The notes under the pieces: generated by a model | Told to the model about the DNA's origin: nothing | Seen by the model: the letters and a program-made list of their open reading frames with translations, nothing else | The model's database searches: none | Assembly (NCBI GenBank): GCA_907163375.1 | Contig: CAJQUW010013633.1 | Coordinates: 23,501 to 87,500, forward strand | Reading direction: 5' to 3' | Origin: Prostheceraeus crozeri | Taxonomy: Eukaryota > Platyhelminthes > Polycladida > Euryleptidae | DNA: 64,000 nt | In this document: positions 37,744-50,408 of the stretch, in pieces | Numbering within the stretch: position 1 is the first letter of the stretch | How the letters are laid out: every line of letters starts with the position of its first letter | Made by a program: the position numbers and the translations under genes

Positions 37744-39161
37744 CAGGGTTGTTCATTAAAATTGCATCACGTGATCAAAGACTTTGAAATCAATTTCTAT
37801 GTAAGCTTGTGTATCAGTGGCAGATTGATTATTGCTTTGCACCGATTTCTAGGCTGTGGATGACTTCTATTGTCATAAAATGCAAGTCTTCATCTATTAC
37901 AAATGTTTGAGTTCAAACTTTCAAATTTGAATGGACATACATCGGTTCTGCTTGTTTGCCACTATTCAGAGCATACTGAGAATTCTACAATGACTGACAC
38001 GCCAAATGAAGTCAGGGCAAAGATTATAGCCTTGTGGGAACATGCAGACAAAAGCACAAGACAGATAGCGGATGATCTGGGCCTCGTACAATCGACCGTA
38101 TCCAGGATTATTAAGCGATACCGAGAAACAGGCTCACATCAGAGTGACCGAGAACTGTGTCATCGTCCACGAAAGACTGACGAGCGTGACGACAGAGCTC
38201 TTCTGCGTATCTCAGTCAAAAAGCCGCACGCCTCTTCATTGGAAATCGCTAATGAGTTGAGAGAACACTTTGATATCGATATTGACTCATCGACAGTTCG
38301 ACGTCGTCTATTGGAAAACGATAGACCAGCTTATCGACCGTTAAAGGCGCAGGTTCTTACTGACACCATGAAGAGGAAAAGACTTGACTGGTGCAAGGAA
38401 CATAGGCATTGGACTGCTGAAGATTGGAGCAAAGTCATCTTCAGTGATGAAAGCTCTTTCGAACTTCAACCACCCTCGTCCCAATTCGTGCCTCGCAATC
38501 GTGGTCAAGCTCCAACTGAAGATCATTTTCTGCAAGCATTTCGTCATCCAATAAAGGTCATGCTGTGGTCCTGCATATCAGTCCATGGCCCAGGTCGCGT
38601 TCATGTGGTTGAAGCTTCAATGAATTCCAACCAATATAAGGAGGTGATTTCTCATTGCGTAGTGCCTCAAATAATCGAGTGGTTTGGGACAGAAAATTAT
38701 TGGTTTCAGCAGGATCTTGCACCGTGCCACACCTCAAGACAAGTGAAGGACTTTTTTCATGCAAAACATGTGCGCATCTTGACCTGGCCCGGTAACTCAC
38801 CCGATCTTTCGCCGATTGAAAACATGTGGACAATAGTGAAGCAGAGACTAAAGAAAAAGATGATTCGCTCAAAGGTTGAACTTATCAACAAGTTTCTCAC
38901 CATTTGGGCGAGGTCGGATGAACTAAAACCCATTGATTTGTCAGGCACTTTATGCGTCAATGCCTCGCCGTGTATCAGCGTGCATAAAAGCCCGCGTTGG
39001 GCCTATAGATTACTAATTGTATCACCTCACGATTCGTATGTTCATTGAAATAGAAGTTTCTTAGATGAAAAATTGATTTTTACTTCAAAAGTTGTATAAA
39101 GGGAAGAATAGGATAATGTTCTTCTTTTTATCAGGTGATGCAATTTTAATGCACAACCATG
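37744..39161 (+). mobile_element. Tc1-family DNA transposon, nearly complete (1,418 bp)
   Basis: Terminal inverted repeats start CAGGGTTGTTCATTAAAATT on the left and, reversed, CATGGTTGTGCATTAAAATT on the right; about 25 of the first 27 positions match. A TA target duplication flanks both ends (37,742-37,743 and 39,162-39,163). One transposase gene fills the interior. Length, TA sites and DD34E spacing are all as expected for Tc1. The right-hand TIR diverges beyond about 35 bp. Confidence 0.93.
37990..39016 (+). pseudogene. Tc1 transposase, DD34E, one C-terminal frameshift
   Basis: Starting at the ATG at 37,990 (MTDTPNEVRAKI, the usual Tc1 N-terminus; the frame is open 87 nt upstream but without family similarity). 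Two N-terminal helix-turn-helix regions cover residues ~1-110, with STRQIADDLGL and STVRRRLLEN. Catalytic residues are D153 in FSDESSF, D242 in WFQQDLAPCH and E277 in SPIENMW, with 34 residues between the last two. After LTIWARSDEL a one-base slip in the A-run near 38,925-38,928 puts the expected ending (SMPRRVSACIKAR...DY, stop at 39,014-39,016) in another frame. The observed frame continues to 39,048 with unrelated residues. All catalytic residues precede the slip. The copy is young compared with the other Tc1 relics here. Confidence 0.9.
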
Positions 39162-39164
39162 TAG

Positions 39165-40035
39165 GTCCAATTTCTTGCTTTTTCGAACCTGGACCCGACC
39201 TTCGCACCAATTCGAACCATTTCGTACTAGTTCAAAATTTCGTACCAAGTGGTCACCCTGACTATTTTTATAACTTCATAACACTAAGGAATACTTTATG
39301 CTCTGTTTGAAAGTAACGCTATGCATTGTAATTCTGCTTGATTAGAACAAGTAAATCTAAAATTTTAATGCTGTTCGAAACTATCCTCGATTAAAACAAG
39401 AAGCTCAAATATTCAAAGGCACGATCCTTCATTTAGTTGTGGACTGACGAGAAGGAAGACTGGTAACCTGTTTCCAACTTTGCGCTGGATTGAAGCCACG
39501 ATTACTGCTGTAATGTAGCAGCACATGATAAAATCATATGATTTTATCTTTGAATAATGAAATTATCTCTACATAGTACACTCCATGTCGCTGATTTCGA
39601 ATCTGATATCAATGTTGACCGATAATGAAATGTTAAATATTAATTTTATTTATTTTATTCAATCAAATAATTGCAGCCTACGCAATCAATAAAATATCGA
39701 ATGAGTGAGGATTCACACCTAGCACAGGCATCAGTTAATACATTGTATACATTGTTCGACGAATCTTCATTTTCTTGCTGATTTGCAAGACCGAATTGTT
39801 ATTTTCATGCAAAAACAAGATATCGTACCGAGTGCGTTCACTCAAACGTCCGGGCATCGTTTCGACTGAAAATTAACATTCAATATCATTAACTGTGTGA
39901 GACACGTGACGATGATGTGATTGGCTGATGCACAACGTAGCCATAGTAACGCTCTTGCCAGGAGGGAATAGAGGCTGCAAAAAGTTTGAAAGTTATCACC
40001 CTCAAATATGAACGGTTACTTATGAAAAGACCAGT
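39165..40035. other. No gene seen
   Basis: AT-rich DNA between the Tc1 element and the LINE. A run of CG-containing near-repeats (TTCGAACC, TTCGCACC, TTCGAACC, TTCGTACC) lies at ~39,183-39,245. No ORF is supported. Confidence 0.5.
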
Positions 40036-40039
40036 ACAC

Positions 40040-42665
40040 ATTGTTTTGGTCTGAAGGAGCAAGTGGAAGCGTAGCTGTTGTAGCAAAGGAAGCACTCGTT
40101 GAAAACGTTGTGGAAGCTCTACGAGAAAACGATAGAATGGTGTCCATTTCCCTTGCGATAGGACATGAAATAGTCAACATAATTTCTGCCTAGGAAGATG
40201 TGCAGAAAAAACGATTAACTCTACAATGACCTCAGAAAATTCACACGCAATTAAGAGACAGCAAGCATCATTTTATGAGATTTCAATGGTCATGTTGGCA
40301 ATGCCAACGGTGGATTCGAAGAGACTCGTGGAGGACACGGTTACGGAGAACGAAATGCCGAATGTATTCGGTGTTTGCATTTTGCAGCAAGATCGGCAAC
40401 ACATGGTTCGAGAAGAAAAATGAATTAATCATCTCATCACGTGCTGCTCTGGAGGAAATGCAACGCAACAGACTACGCTTTGATTCCAACATCGGCGTTT
40501 TCTAAAATTGCTGACGTAATGGTCATTCCAGGGGAAGCATGGTGACACAACATCGCCTGCTCGAAAATGATATGAAATTAAATGCATAGTAAACGCAGAA
40601 CAAATGAAATAATCAGAGTGTGCAAGCTGAAAGAATAAGAAGTAAAAACTGAATATAGCAGATAGCAGACACGTGACCAAAAATAGACCTGTTGCATGTT
40701 GGACTGCGCTTCAAAGCGGATTGATTGCCACTGCAAAAGACGCTTGTGGAACAACGAAGGGACGCGCTCGTCAAGCAGAAACGTGGTGGCGGAGCAAGGA
40801 AGTTCAAGAAAAAAATTTTAAGAAAAATGAGTGTCACAATAGCTGACAGAAAAATAAAACTGAGGTATTACGAGCACAATACAACGTGTCAAACAGGAAC
40901 CCGAAGAGATCAGTCGCAATCGTCAAAATCGCTCACATTGTCGCAATGGAAGAAAGACTTGGCACCTTAGAAGGCAAGAAAGATATTCAGAATCACAAAG
41001 CAGAAAGTCAAAGAAGGAAAAGATGTAGCTAACCACCGTTGTCTTAGGTGTGAGGATGGAAAAACTGTTGTGAACTATGAAGTATGAATACGCATTGTTT
41101 AACAAGCAAAATAAAAGTGACAATGAATTATAAAACAACGACCCTGTGGAAGGCCCCACATAAGAAATCGATGTGGCAGATGTGAAAATTGCTCTAAAAG
41201 AAATGAAGATCGTTTAGCCATCAAATTCAGAAATGTTAAAATACAGCAAAGATGTGACTGCGGACGAATTGAGAAAAATAGCAAACAGACTGTTAAGGAG
41301 TGAGGATATGCCAGTTGAATGGACACAGGGTTTATTGATAACCCTATATAAAGGAAAGAAAGCTACACTGAGTTGCTATAGCCATCGATCTATCAAAGTA
41401 CTTGAACATGGAATGAAGGTTATTGAAAATTTGCTTGAAACGAGGCTACGGAAAATCGTAGAGCTGAAAGGTTTACAATGGTTTCCAATGAGGAGAAGGT
41501 ACTACCGATGCCATACTTACAGTCCGCCAAATGATTGAAAAGTTCATCGCTGACTCACGACCTCTCTACCTGCTTTTCATAGACTTGAAAAAGGCGTTCG
41601 ACCACGTGCCAAGAGGTGTTCTAGAATGGGGTTGTGCAGAAAGGGACGTACGAGCAATAATGAAGATGCACCAAAATTCAGAGACGAGTGTATTAATTGA
41701 AGGTGAAACGTCATCAGCCTTCCAAGTAAATGCGGGTGTCCATCAAGGATCTGTCTGAGTTAATGGCTAATGAACATAATCACGGATGAGGTGTCAAACT
41801 GTGCCAGAACTGATAATCTGAACGAGCTGCTTTATGCGGTTGATATTGTTTTGATGGGAGAAACGTTGGAAGAGATGGAAGATAAGTACAATATCTGGAA
41901 GGAAGCAGTACACTAAGAATGTATGTGGCTAGACAAAAATTATGAAGGCATCAGGTGAAAAGATAGCTAAGGGTGCTAGAGTTGACCCATGCGCATGCTG
42001 CCTGAAAAGAGTTAAAAGCAATTCCATCAAATGCAACTCATACAAAAAGTGGATTCATAAACGCTGTTCGAAAATCAAGAGCAAGGAGACTAATTTCAAA
42101 TGTGGGGTCCGTACGTGAGCGGGATACAATGACAGTGATGTCCCTGCTGAGGAAGTGGTACTGGCTTCAAATCAGTGTCCCAATTCTGCTACCTGGGCGA
42201 TATGATATCAGCAGGAGGATTGACAGCCGCTATAACAACGCGCATTGGAAACGGATGGCCTAAATTTAGGGAGCTGTCAACAATTCTGTGCACCAACGGC
42301 ATTTCCAATAGAGCGAGATGAGCGCTTTACTAAGTGTGTGAGAACTGCAATGAATAATGGTAGTGAAACGTGGGCACCAAAGACCGAAGATGTTACACGC
42401 GCGAGTGTGTACTGCCGCAATGAGGATGTTGAGATTGATGTGTGGAAGAAAATGAACTGAAGACGGCATCGAAAAGGGTGGCACCAGGAACAATGCGAAG
42501 AGGAAGGCCAAAGAATACCTGGCTGGAGAGTCTCGCAAGATATTTTTGAAGAAACACAGTATACCGGACATGGCGTACAGACCTAAGACAATGGAGAAGT
42601 TATCTTCGTGTGGCCGACTCCTGCAAGCGGAAAAACGAGTCTGTAAACGGCTAGTGAGTGAGTGA
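40040..42665 (+). mobile_element. APE-type LINE, decayed but spanning endonuclease to 3' end
   Basis: In order: an endonuclease region with ENDRMVSISLAIGHEIVNIISA (~40,115-40,195), GYGERNAE and NTWF segments (~40,340-40,420) and VMVIPGEAW (~40,515), all matching AP-endonuclease-like domains of LINEs. The RT follows, with FIDLKKAFDHVPRG (41,577-41,620) and VHQGSV (~41,745). At the catalytic YADD box the copy reads YAVD (~41,835), so it lacks an essential Asp. A Cys/His cluster CACC...WIHKRC lies at ~41,995-42,110. The C-terminal FCYLGDMISAGG and CVRTAMNNGSETW blocks end near 42,470. Many stops and frame changes occur. The 3' end near 42,665 (AGTGAGTGAGTGAG) is an estimate. Confidence 0.85.
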
Positions 42666-42669
42666 GTCC

Positions 42670-43780
42670 TTGAGGTTTAATCTGCATATAATAATGACTA
42701 GCAGTGTCAAGCTATAATAAATTATTTAACGTTCCAGTAAAATAATTCTAGTATTGCTTATCGATATCAACTTTACCCAAAATCACTGATAAAAGACCTG
42801 ACGCCCCGATCGCAGTCTTTCCTATTGTCCAATCTTTTTGAAAGATCTAGTGAAATAACATGTTTACAATAACGCATGAACATGCTTCTTTTTACGTGAA
42901 GGGTATTTCTACTATAAAGCTGCATCGCAGACTCTGCAACTGTTCTAGAACTTCATCATGATGTGAATAATTTCAGTTTGGTGAATTATAATAGATTATC
43001 AAACGTCTTATTATATTTCAATACTGCATACTGCATACATTGTTTCGATTTCCGTCAGGCAGCACTCATCCCACGCTGTGTTAGCACTACCAAATGACAC
43101 AAAGATCATGTGATCACGAAAATTGGTCAAGGGCTTCCGATTATTAATATTTGCTTACTTTCATGCTTTGGTCTTTTCAACGCCAAGTTCGTTGCCAACC
43201 GCAGAATTACAGAAAGTCCAGCAGCAACCTCCCCGAGCATAACTCAATATCTGCAAGAAAAGTAGATCACTCATAAACAAAATATTGGATCCATCGGCTT
43301 CATTCGTAAAATAACTCATCAAAATCACTTGAAACTGAAATACGAAATAGCAATGTGTTGCAACAGGTTAGTAGGATGCCTAGATTTTCTTTTTGCCGCT
43401 CTATCAACATAGTGGGGAGGACGGTTTAGTAGTTTTCGCCTCATATGTATGTTGCTTTCTCTCAGTTGGTGCAGTGAGATGAGATGAGAAATATGCTAAT
43501 AACAAAATATTAATAATCAATACTTATTTTTTCCATTTACACGCCATGAAAATCTCATTTCATGCATTTAGGCACAAACTTCCATGGTAGACGGTTTTCG
43601 CCCTACAAATTCAAGCCTGATGAACACACACTCACCATCGTGACCAAAAATTGACCTGAATGCAGAACATTAGAGAAATAATTAGTAATTATTATCTACT
43701 TTAAGCCTTAAATGGTAAATATCACTTTTTCTTTATCAGATTATTTACTAAGATGCTGTACTTTCTGAGTTAGGTCGGAT
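42670..43780. other. No gene seen
   Basis: About 1.1 kb of AT-rich sequence without ORFs above 60 codons or recognisable repeats. Confidence 0.5.
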
Positions 43781-43789
43781 TCCCCAATT

Positions 43790-44600
43790 TTTGGAGACTG
43801 CTTGCGCTGTGTTTAGTGTACTATAGCAGGGTTTCTGCATCATTCTGCTGTGATTTCCGGAGTAGTACGGTTCCGGCAATGCTTGTCAAATCAGTTTCGG
43901 ACGTAGGGAAATGAGCTGCTACTTTGTTGTTCATATACGGCCAACAGTTCCCAATACCATTGATGTTAGAAGAATTCGACGGTCACTCTATCATTATTGT
44001 CACGAGGTGTCAGAGAACCATTTCTTTCGATAACTTTGAGACGCGGCATGGGGCAGAATCTCGTTGGAATGTTTGTTTGATAGGTTGCCACATGTGAAAG
44101 CACCCTTCATTTATGATTCCGATGCATCATAATTAAGCTAACTCTCACCCTCGTTTGAAGATGACAAGTCCAGCGCGGCCTCTTGCACCATAGCAGACCA
44201 AATCACTGTTGAAGCCAAACATATGCCTACTTCACAGTTTTGGTAGTAAATGTGGGATCACAGCTTTCACCATACGGCCAGCGAATGCAATTGGAACCAA
44301 AGTTACGCATCTGTTAAAAGCGCTTTCATCGGACATCATGACTTTTTTCCAATATACTCTTTTGGCTTGTCCCTATGACATCGATAGAATCCGATCTGAC
44401 CGTAATTCTGTCAACGTAGGTATCTTTAAGGTCAACGAGCAAGAAATTTGAAGTCTCTGTAAACGTCTTCGAATAACTCGATCATTCACTACCACTATGG
44501 CCTTTCTGAATGTCTTTGCTAGGGTCGATGAAGAAAGTATTGGATACCTGTCAATGTGGATAGTTGATAAACCTACTCGTGATGGTCCGCAATTCATTCT
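43790..44600 (-). pseudogene. Decayed Tc1-like transposase, minus strand
   Basis: Minus-strand pieces in the right order for Tc1: an N-terminal segment ending VVVNDRVIRRRLQ (44,373-44,597); then WKKVMMSDESAFNR with the first catalytic Asp (~44,340); then CYGARGRAGLVIF; then TFQRDSAPC with the second Asp (~44,070); then a WPSNSSNI...GN-W stretch (~43,980) replacing the usual SPDLNPIENLW. The pieces lie in different frames with stops between them. No terminal repeats were found. Confidence 0.65.
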
Positions 44601-44994
44601 TTTGTCCGATTGGAAATTGCAATCTTTTCTAACAGCACCTTTATATATATACCTTTTTATTGTGAAGACATCAGAGATAATCGATAAGGGGTCGACATGC
44701 TTCTGCTAACTGTGTTGGCTTCTCAGGGAGGAATGAATGATGTTGAACAAACAAATTCAAATTCATAAGGTAAATCATGCATGCATGTACATAGATTTCT
44801 GAAAATAATCAACTCTGAACGCTGAGGGGAGGAAGTAATTCCATTATACTGCCGATCCAATTTCGTTGTACAAATGGGCACTTAATAAAGGCTAGTTCGA
44901 AAAAATCCTGACATCTCACCAGCAAAATTTCTAAAATGGCTGCTCACAGGGAGGAACGAATATCTTTAATCACGCATTTATTGCCTATGGACAT

Positions 44995-45255
44995 TCAATG
45001 ACGAAGAACATCAACTGACTGACAAACCGGTATATAAAAGCGGTCGCAGACATTGCAAACTAGTTTGTAGAGGAAACTGGTAGAATCATGGCTAACATCA
45101 TGTTTGACTGACCGCATGTATTCATGATATTCATGATTATCACATTTATGATAAACATTCATGTATAATTGTTTTCTAGAAGCCATGCTGAGCCGAATGG
45201 AGCCAGCTTGTGTCAAGGCGGTTTTGGAGGAGCTTTTCAGGTACTTCGGATACAT
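44995..45255 (-). pseudogene. Possible GIY-YIG fragment of a second Penelope-like element
   Basis: An 86-codon open piece ending FLYKLVCNVCDRFYIPVCQS. It resembles the Y-x-L-x-C-x-x-C-x-x-x-YIG core of Penelope endonucleases, with P in place of the YIG glycine. No RT lies nearby on the same strand, so this would be an isolated remnant. Confidence 0.4.
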
Positions 45256-45594
45256 ACATGGAATAAAGTTTTAAGACATAGGTCAAAAAATGTTGCTGCT
45301 AAATGATTGCCACTTTTCATTACTATGGGTTTACTAGGGAATTATACGAGATCTTGAGAGCTTTTCGAAAAAAGCGGTTGAATATGAACTATTAATGGGG
45401 TTCGTGAAATACTAAATTACCGATTTTGTGATCTAATGTGGTCATATCTTAGGCTTTATTATTATTATTTAGGTTGAATATTTCTTTTTCGGGAATAAAG
45501 GAGTTTGGAGAAAGAGGGTTGCACTGTTATGTGCTTCGTCGTCGTTGTAGCAGAAGCCATTTCCGTGTGACGGGCTGAGGCAAAAATGCATAAG

Positions 45595-47668
45595 CAGTGG
45601 TCCGATTGAGAATTTTCAGGATTTTCGTGCCCACCCCTCGAAATTCGTGCCCATACAGTGCCACCAGCTCAAAAAACTTACTGATTCATATGCATGACTA
45701 AAAATCGCTCATTGTAGTTGAATTGCATGATCTTCATATTGTTTTTTGAGCCCGTAAATGCACATTTGTTGCATATACATGCACATGCAGTAGAAACTAA
45801 TCAACTGAAAATATGCCGAAATGCTTAGAAATGCACTTTGTATTAGCTACTACGTACATTACGTGCACTAAAGTTTGTAAAAATAATTTATTATTAGGAA
45901 CAGCATTACCATTGTCACTGTCAAGGTAAACACTGATCCTTCTTATCATGAACTTTTGAAATAGTCTGTCTGACTCCAGATTTTTGTCATCCATTACCCG
46001 CCCAAGATGTTAAAGGAACCGAAACGAAATGTAGACAATTGATCAGCTTATTCATGAGACCGGTGCATCTTTGCAGGGTAAACTCGGCTAATTCGGAGGC
46101 ACCACTATTTTGGAGGTATTTAATTTCATCAAAATGATAACCATTCTTACTGAAAGAAATCCGATATTCTACACTTCACGCATGGATGCCTAATATGCAG
46201 TATATAGGTGATATGTAGGCCTACGTCTATCATGTTAGAATGATCAAAAATTTTACAGCGGAAGTGATGCTACACGATATTTTCTACATAGATTACCATA
46301 GATATATGACAAAAATTCGCTGCTCATGCATACACATTGTGGGAAAGTCAACATTTTGTGATATAATGCCGACAGACAACTATGCATTGACTGAACATCT
46401 GTTGCAAGTTAGAAACACAATGCATATCAAACTAGATCAAAATGCACTTGCTAGATGCTTAGCTAATTCATTGAAAAGCAATTATTTTTCATTAATTGCT
46501 TGGCTGACGATGGATCGGTAAACACGAATTGCTGCTGCTAAGAAGGCAGTAACAGTCAGCAGAATATCAATCTATGAAGCCTACAGGCAATACGGCATTC
46601 TCGAGACTACATTGAGAAGACATGTCAAAACTTTTATCAATCCGAATGCTGGTAACCCACGATCCCTAATCGACAGCCAAGAGCGGGAGTTAATGAAGTC
46701 TTCGACGGATACAGTCCGCTTAGGGTTTGGATTGAAAACAATCGATACGATTCGCTTTGCGAATACTAAGTCTGGAAATAACAATTAAATTGGCTAGACC
46801 TGGTGGTCCTCTTTCAAAAAACGTGACAATATTTCAGTGAGACCGCTCAAGCCAGTGGCCCACTATCGAGAAACGATTGCGAAAAGCGTGATGATGGATG
46901 ACTTCTTCGACAAGAACGGAGCTTAGGGAGCTGAACTGCATCTGGAAGATAAGTCTCATTTTATCTAGGCGCCCAGTGGCAATAAAAATTAAGTCATATT
47001 CATGGATTATAGTGTTGAGAATTTCTATTCTGAAGTTATGGGATAATCAGTTGAGCCTCAGATTATCGACACATGCCTACAACTCATTGGCAGTATCAAT
47101 TATCAAGAAAAATCTAGGGTAGAACCTTATTGATATGCTGAATAAACAAAGAAATGATTATAATACCAATCTCATGGTAATTCCTTTCATGTATGCACTG
47201 CATAATCAAATACTAACACCAAATTGGAGGAGTAGGCTATACCATCGAATTAGCTTTACTTAGAGTTTAGCGTCAAATTACCTGAGTCATCTATCATCTT
47301 TTTGATTTTTCTTCTGTACGTAAATGAAACAATGGTGTGTTAGTCATAAGTAGTTCCCTGAACTACGCTGAGGAGTAAATATAGATCGATCGAATGACGT
47401 ATATATACCTGAGTTATTTCTCTTAATTTTTTTCAAAAAAAATTGAAGAAGATTTGATTTCCAGAATCAGCAACGAATTGTTGTTTTATTACATACTATG
47501 AATTAATGAATGAAGTATACAGCTATTAATATAAATTGTGCTCAAAAATATAAGTGATTCTCAAAAAAAAGGGGCACGAATTTCAGGAGGACCAATTTTC
47601 GTTCCCACACTCATTTTTCGTGTATTCGTGCCCACTTTCAACAAATTCGTGCCCAAATCCGACCACTG
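45595..47668 (+). mobile_element. 2,074-bp DNA transposon with CATAAG target duplication
   Basis: The left end is CATAAG|CAGTGGTCCGATT (45,589-45,607) and the right end is AATCCGACCACTG|CATAAG. The terminal repeats match at 12 of 13 positions and are followed on both sides by several copies of an ATTCGTGCCCA motif. The direct duplication CATAAG (6 bp, perhaps 7) flanks the element (45,589-45,594 and 47,669-47,674). Inside is a broken transposase-like reading (46,528-46,970). A 6-bp duplication does not fit pogo or Tc1 (TA) or hAT (8 bp), so the superfamily is unsettled. Confidence 0.75.
46528..46970 (+). pseudogene. Transposase N-terminal remnant with pipsqueak-type HTH
   Basis: Plus-strand translation gives AAAKKAVTVSRISIYEAYRQYGILETTLRRHVKTF, in the style of a pipsqueak/CENP-B helix-turn-helix. 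A Q-E-R-E-L-MKSS segment and G-L-K-T-IDTIRFAN follow. After two stops come FKKRDNISVRPLKPVAHYRE and MMDDFFDKN. The arrangement matches the DNA-binding half of pogo/jerky-like transposases. No DDE catalytic block was recognised in the remaining ~700 bp of the element. Confidence 0.6.
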
Positions 47669-47674
47669 CATAAG

Positions 47675-48785
47675 ATCTAGGTACACATTTTCATTATTGA
47701 TTAAGGGGGCCATACATCTTATAATAAGAGACCAGGATTGATTTAACACATTCAAACAATCGGGAAAAGTTCAAGACCATGTTCAATAACACACACCCTC
47801 CACTACCCATGTTGCAGTGAATCAGAAATTCCAGGTTTAGTAAAAATTACATGACAAATAGGGAACATTTTGTGTCAAGGGTATTCCATGAAGGCGGATA
47901 CATTCGTTCTCGATATGGTCGAAGTCGTTTTATGTAGATAGATTCACACATCATAATGCTTCAACTTGATACTCTGAGTGAGAGCACTTGCACCTACTAC
48001 AACTTAAATATCCTAATTTGACGAAGTTTGTCCCACATCATCGGCCAAAAAAACAATAATCGACATGCCATCTGATCAGCAAAACTGGGTGCCGTTCAGT
48101 TTGCTTTTGCTGATAGGTAGATTATGTCATGATATAATGATCTGCAAAGAAAAATAGGAGCCGCCTATAACCATATTTTTGGATAAGCTGTTGATTTTGT
48201 GGTTGGATTATACCACACTTGCGTGACCTAGAGTTCATCAAAAAATGTTGATAATTGTAAAACTGATGATGTATTATATTGTTACAGCTTTTAAACAAAA
48301 CCTAAATCATACTCAATGATCAAATTGGTAGAGCATGGCCAGGATCTGAGATCAAGATCCAAAGATGCTTAATATTATAAAGGGCTAGATAGGAAATAGA
48401 TTTCTTTTTACCTTGTGTGCAACGAAGCCAGTGAAAATCGGCTGATATTGCATGAATTTGAAAATATTTGTAAGCAAGCATATTCCTTTTCATTGCCTCT
48501 TTTTAGTAATTACATAACTAAAACGCTAGCTAGAGAGCGCCGTTCTATTTTTCGACTAGCTGATCAGAATTTAGAGATGAAATTTTCAAAAATTTTTATC
48601 TTAAATCTGTAAATTTTATAGATGAAAAGCGAAAACATGTAACCATAGACATCTCATCATATTATTAGGACTAATAATGTTATCCGATGTGTATGCATGT
48701 AACATAAGAACTCTGCATATATCTATTTGACAAAAGTTAACAAACACCGGTTACCGGTAATCACTGGTTAGAAATCACACACTCA
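47675..48785. other. No gene seen
   Basis: AT-rich DNA with one short plus-strand ORF (48,415-48,612) of ordinary composition and no motif. Confidence 0.5.
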
Positions 48786-48789
48786 CCAG

Positions 48790-49125
48790 TGAAAATCAAC
48801 TGACACGTCGCTGTTGTAGCTGTCCGTGTCATTCGCATCACCTTCAACATCATCGTCAAAGTTCTAATTGATTCAACGTTCGACACCAGCATTGGCTCGG
48901 GCTTGCCTGAGAAGTTGCAAACCAGTCTGAATTGGACTGGAATTGGAATTGGAGTCTGGGTTGAAACAATGGATCTGGCAATCCTCCGAGCCGTCGAGAG
49001 CGTTGGTCAGTCCGTATCCTTTGAATGACGATGATCAGATCCTTCGGCAACTGATAACAGGCATCGACAATCCATTTCAAGTATTGATAGAGTAGGGATA
49101 TATAGGTAGAGTGTCGACTCAAAAA
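48790..49125 (-). pseudogene. C-terminal remnant of a pogo/jerky-like transposase
   Basis: The minus strand gives LKWIVDACYQLPKDLII, then in another frame SFKGYGLTNALDGSED. That is the conserved W-x-x-x-A...I-x-x-SFK-x-CGI-x-NALDGSED ending of pogo-superfamily transposases. After a further frame change comes an acidic tail (FDDDVEGDANDTD...). The catalytic domain is missing upstream. It is in the opposite orientation to the element at 45,595-47,668 and separate from it. Confidence 0.6.
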
Positions 49126-49129
49126 AGTA

Positions 49130-49990
49130 TCTATACAGTGAAAATTCTTATGTCAAAAGATTCAGTTTTTTGCGGAGATTACGTTCCCGTGATCCAAAAA
49201 ATTATTTGAGCACTTTTGAAAAAAGTCAAAATTTGCCAATTTATATACTACCGAGATGACTCTCCTATATAAGTAGTATGAAACAAGTTGGATATCAAAA
49301 GGAATGAATATTTGTGAAATGCAACTAAGCGGAAATCAAGCTGATTATCAAGGGAATTTTATGAACCGCATTATAATGGAAGTCTTCATGAAAAAGTCGC
49401 TATAGAATTCGTGATTTCTTGGCTGAAATTTCAAGCTTTTAATTCAATTTTCACCGGCATGATTTTAGTATTCGATCACTAAATTCATGTTTCATTTCTA
49501 AAATCTGAATAGTGATGTGGAACCATTTACATTTTTAAAAGTTCATAATTGTCTTTGATTATGTGGTTTTGCTGTGCCAATGGCAGGTTGCCTACCGCTG
49601 GGAAAAAAGCTCGCGACTAGCTAGCACATATCTCGAGCGAATAACGAGCACATAGCTTCAGTTTTGTCTCGCAAAATGCTGGCGAAAAGCTTGCTAATTT
49701 AGGATCAAAAAGCCGCTGTTCGCTCGCGATTAGCGATGCTTTTCGAATGCTGATGTAGCGCGCTAATCGCTTGGTTCATTGAAAAGCTAGCTGCTCGCTT
49801 GATGTTCGCTGTACCCTATTAGCATATATGAAGCCTATTGTTCGTTGACTTCCTCTAGACCTACTTACACATTAAACATAGCACAAAAACATGGTGCTCA
49901 ACGTCATACTGCTACGAAATGCTCATGGATCAACAGTAGTGGATGTAGAACTGTCAAAACCACAACATTCTGAGACAGTGACATAAAATG
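49130..49990. other. No gene; patch of CG-rich hairpin sequence
   Basis: About 49,600-49,810 holds repeated GCTCGC, GCTAGC, AGCGAT and GCTAAT words able to form several short hairpins. No ORF is supported. Confidence 0.45.
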
Positions 49991-50000
49991 TGAGACTCAC

Positions 50001-50128
50001 CTCCGCTAAACAATCGTAGGCTTGCAGAAGTTCAAAGTTTCTTCCATGGCATGAAGACTCAATGAAGCTGGTTTGGTTGCAATTAGTTGTATTTTCAGCA
50101 TGAATTCCTGTAGGCCAGCGGTTCGTGC
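50001..50128 (-). CDS. Putative exon (downstream member of a tandem exon pair)
   Basis: On the minus strand, a T-rich acceptor ending TTTTAG (just above 50,128) and a donor GAG|GTGAGT (at 49,995-50,001) bound a 128-nt open segment ending ELLQAYDCLAE. The segment and its flanks resemble the exon 408 bp upstream in transcription order (50,409-50,516), including the same donor. No known domain was recognised. Confidence 0.4.
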
Positions 50129-50408
50129 CTAAAATGAAAAATAATTGAGCCTTTTTATTTTCATGCAAAATTACAATTCATAAATGAGCATTCGCATTAC
50201 TTGCCGTTTTCATTGATCATTTTTATGCAATATTTGGGCCATGCGTATAATAAACTACTGTTGATCACTGTCATCTTGCTATGAAACGCTCCAGGGACTA
50301 ACAGCAGAATGACTCAATGCTGCTAAACTCGAAACAGTCGGAGGTACAGTGACAATTAACTGAGAACTCACATAAAAATTGCATTCATATCAGAAATTTA
50401 GAACTCAC

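Noticed and set aside
45589-49125. One large pogo-like element covering both the 46.5-kb HTH and the 48.8-kb C-terminus
   Set aside because: The two pieces are on opposite strands, and the terminal repeats with target duplications close the first element at 47,668.
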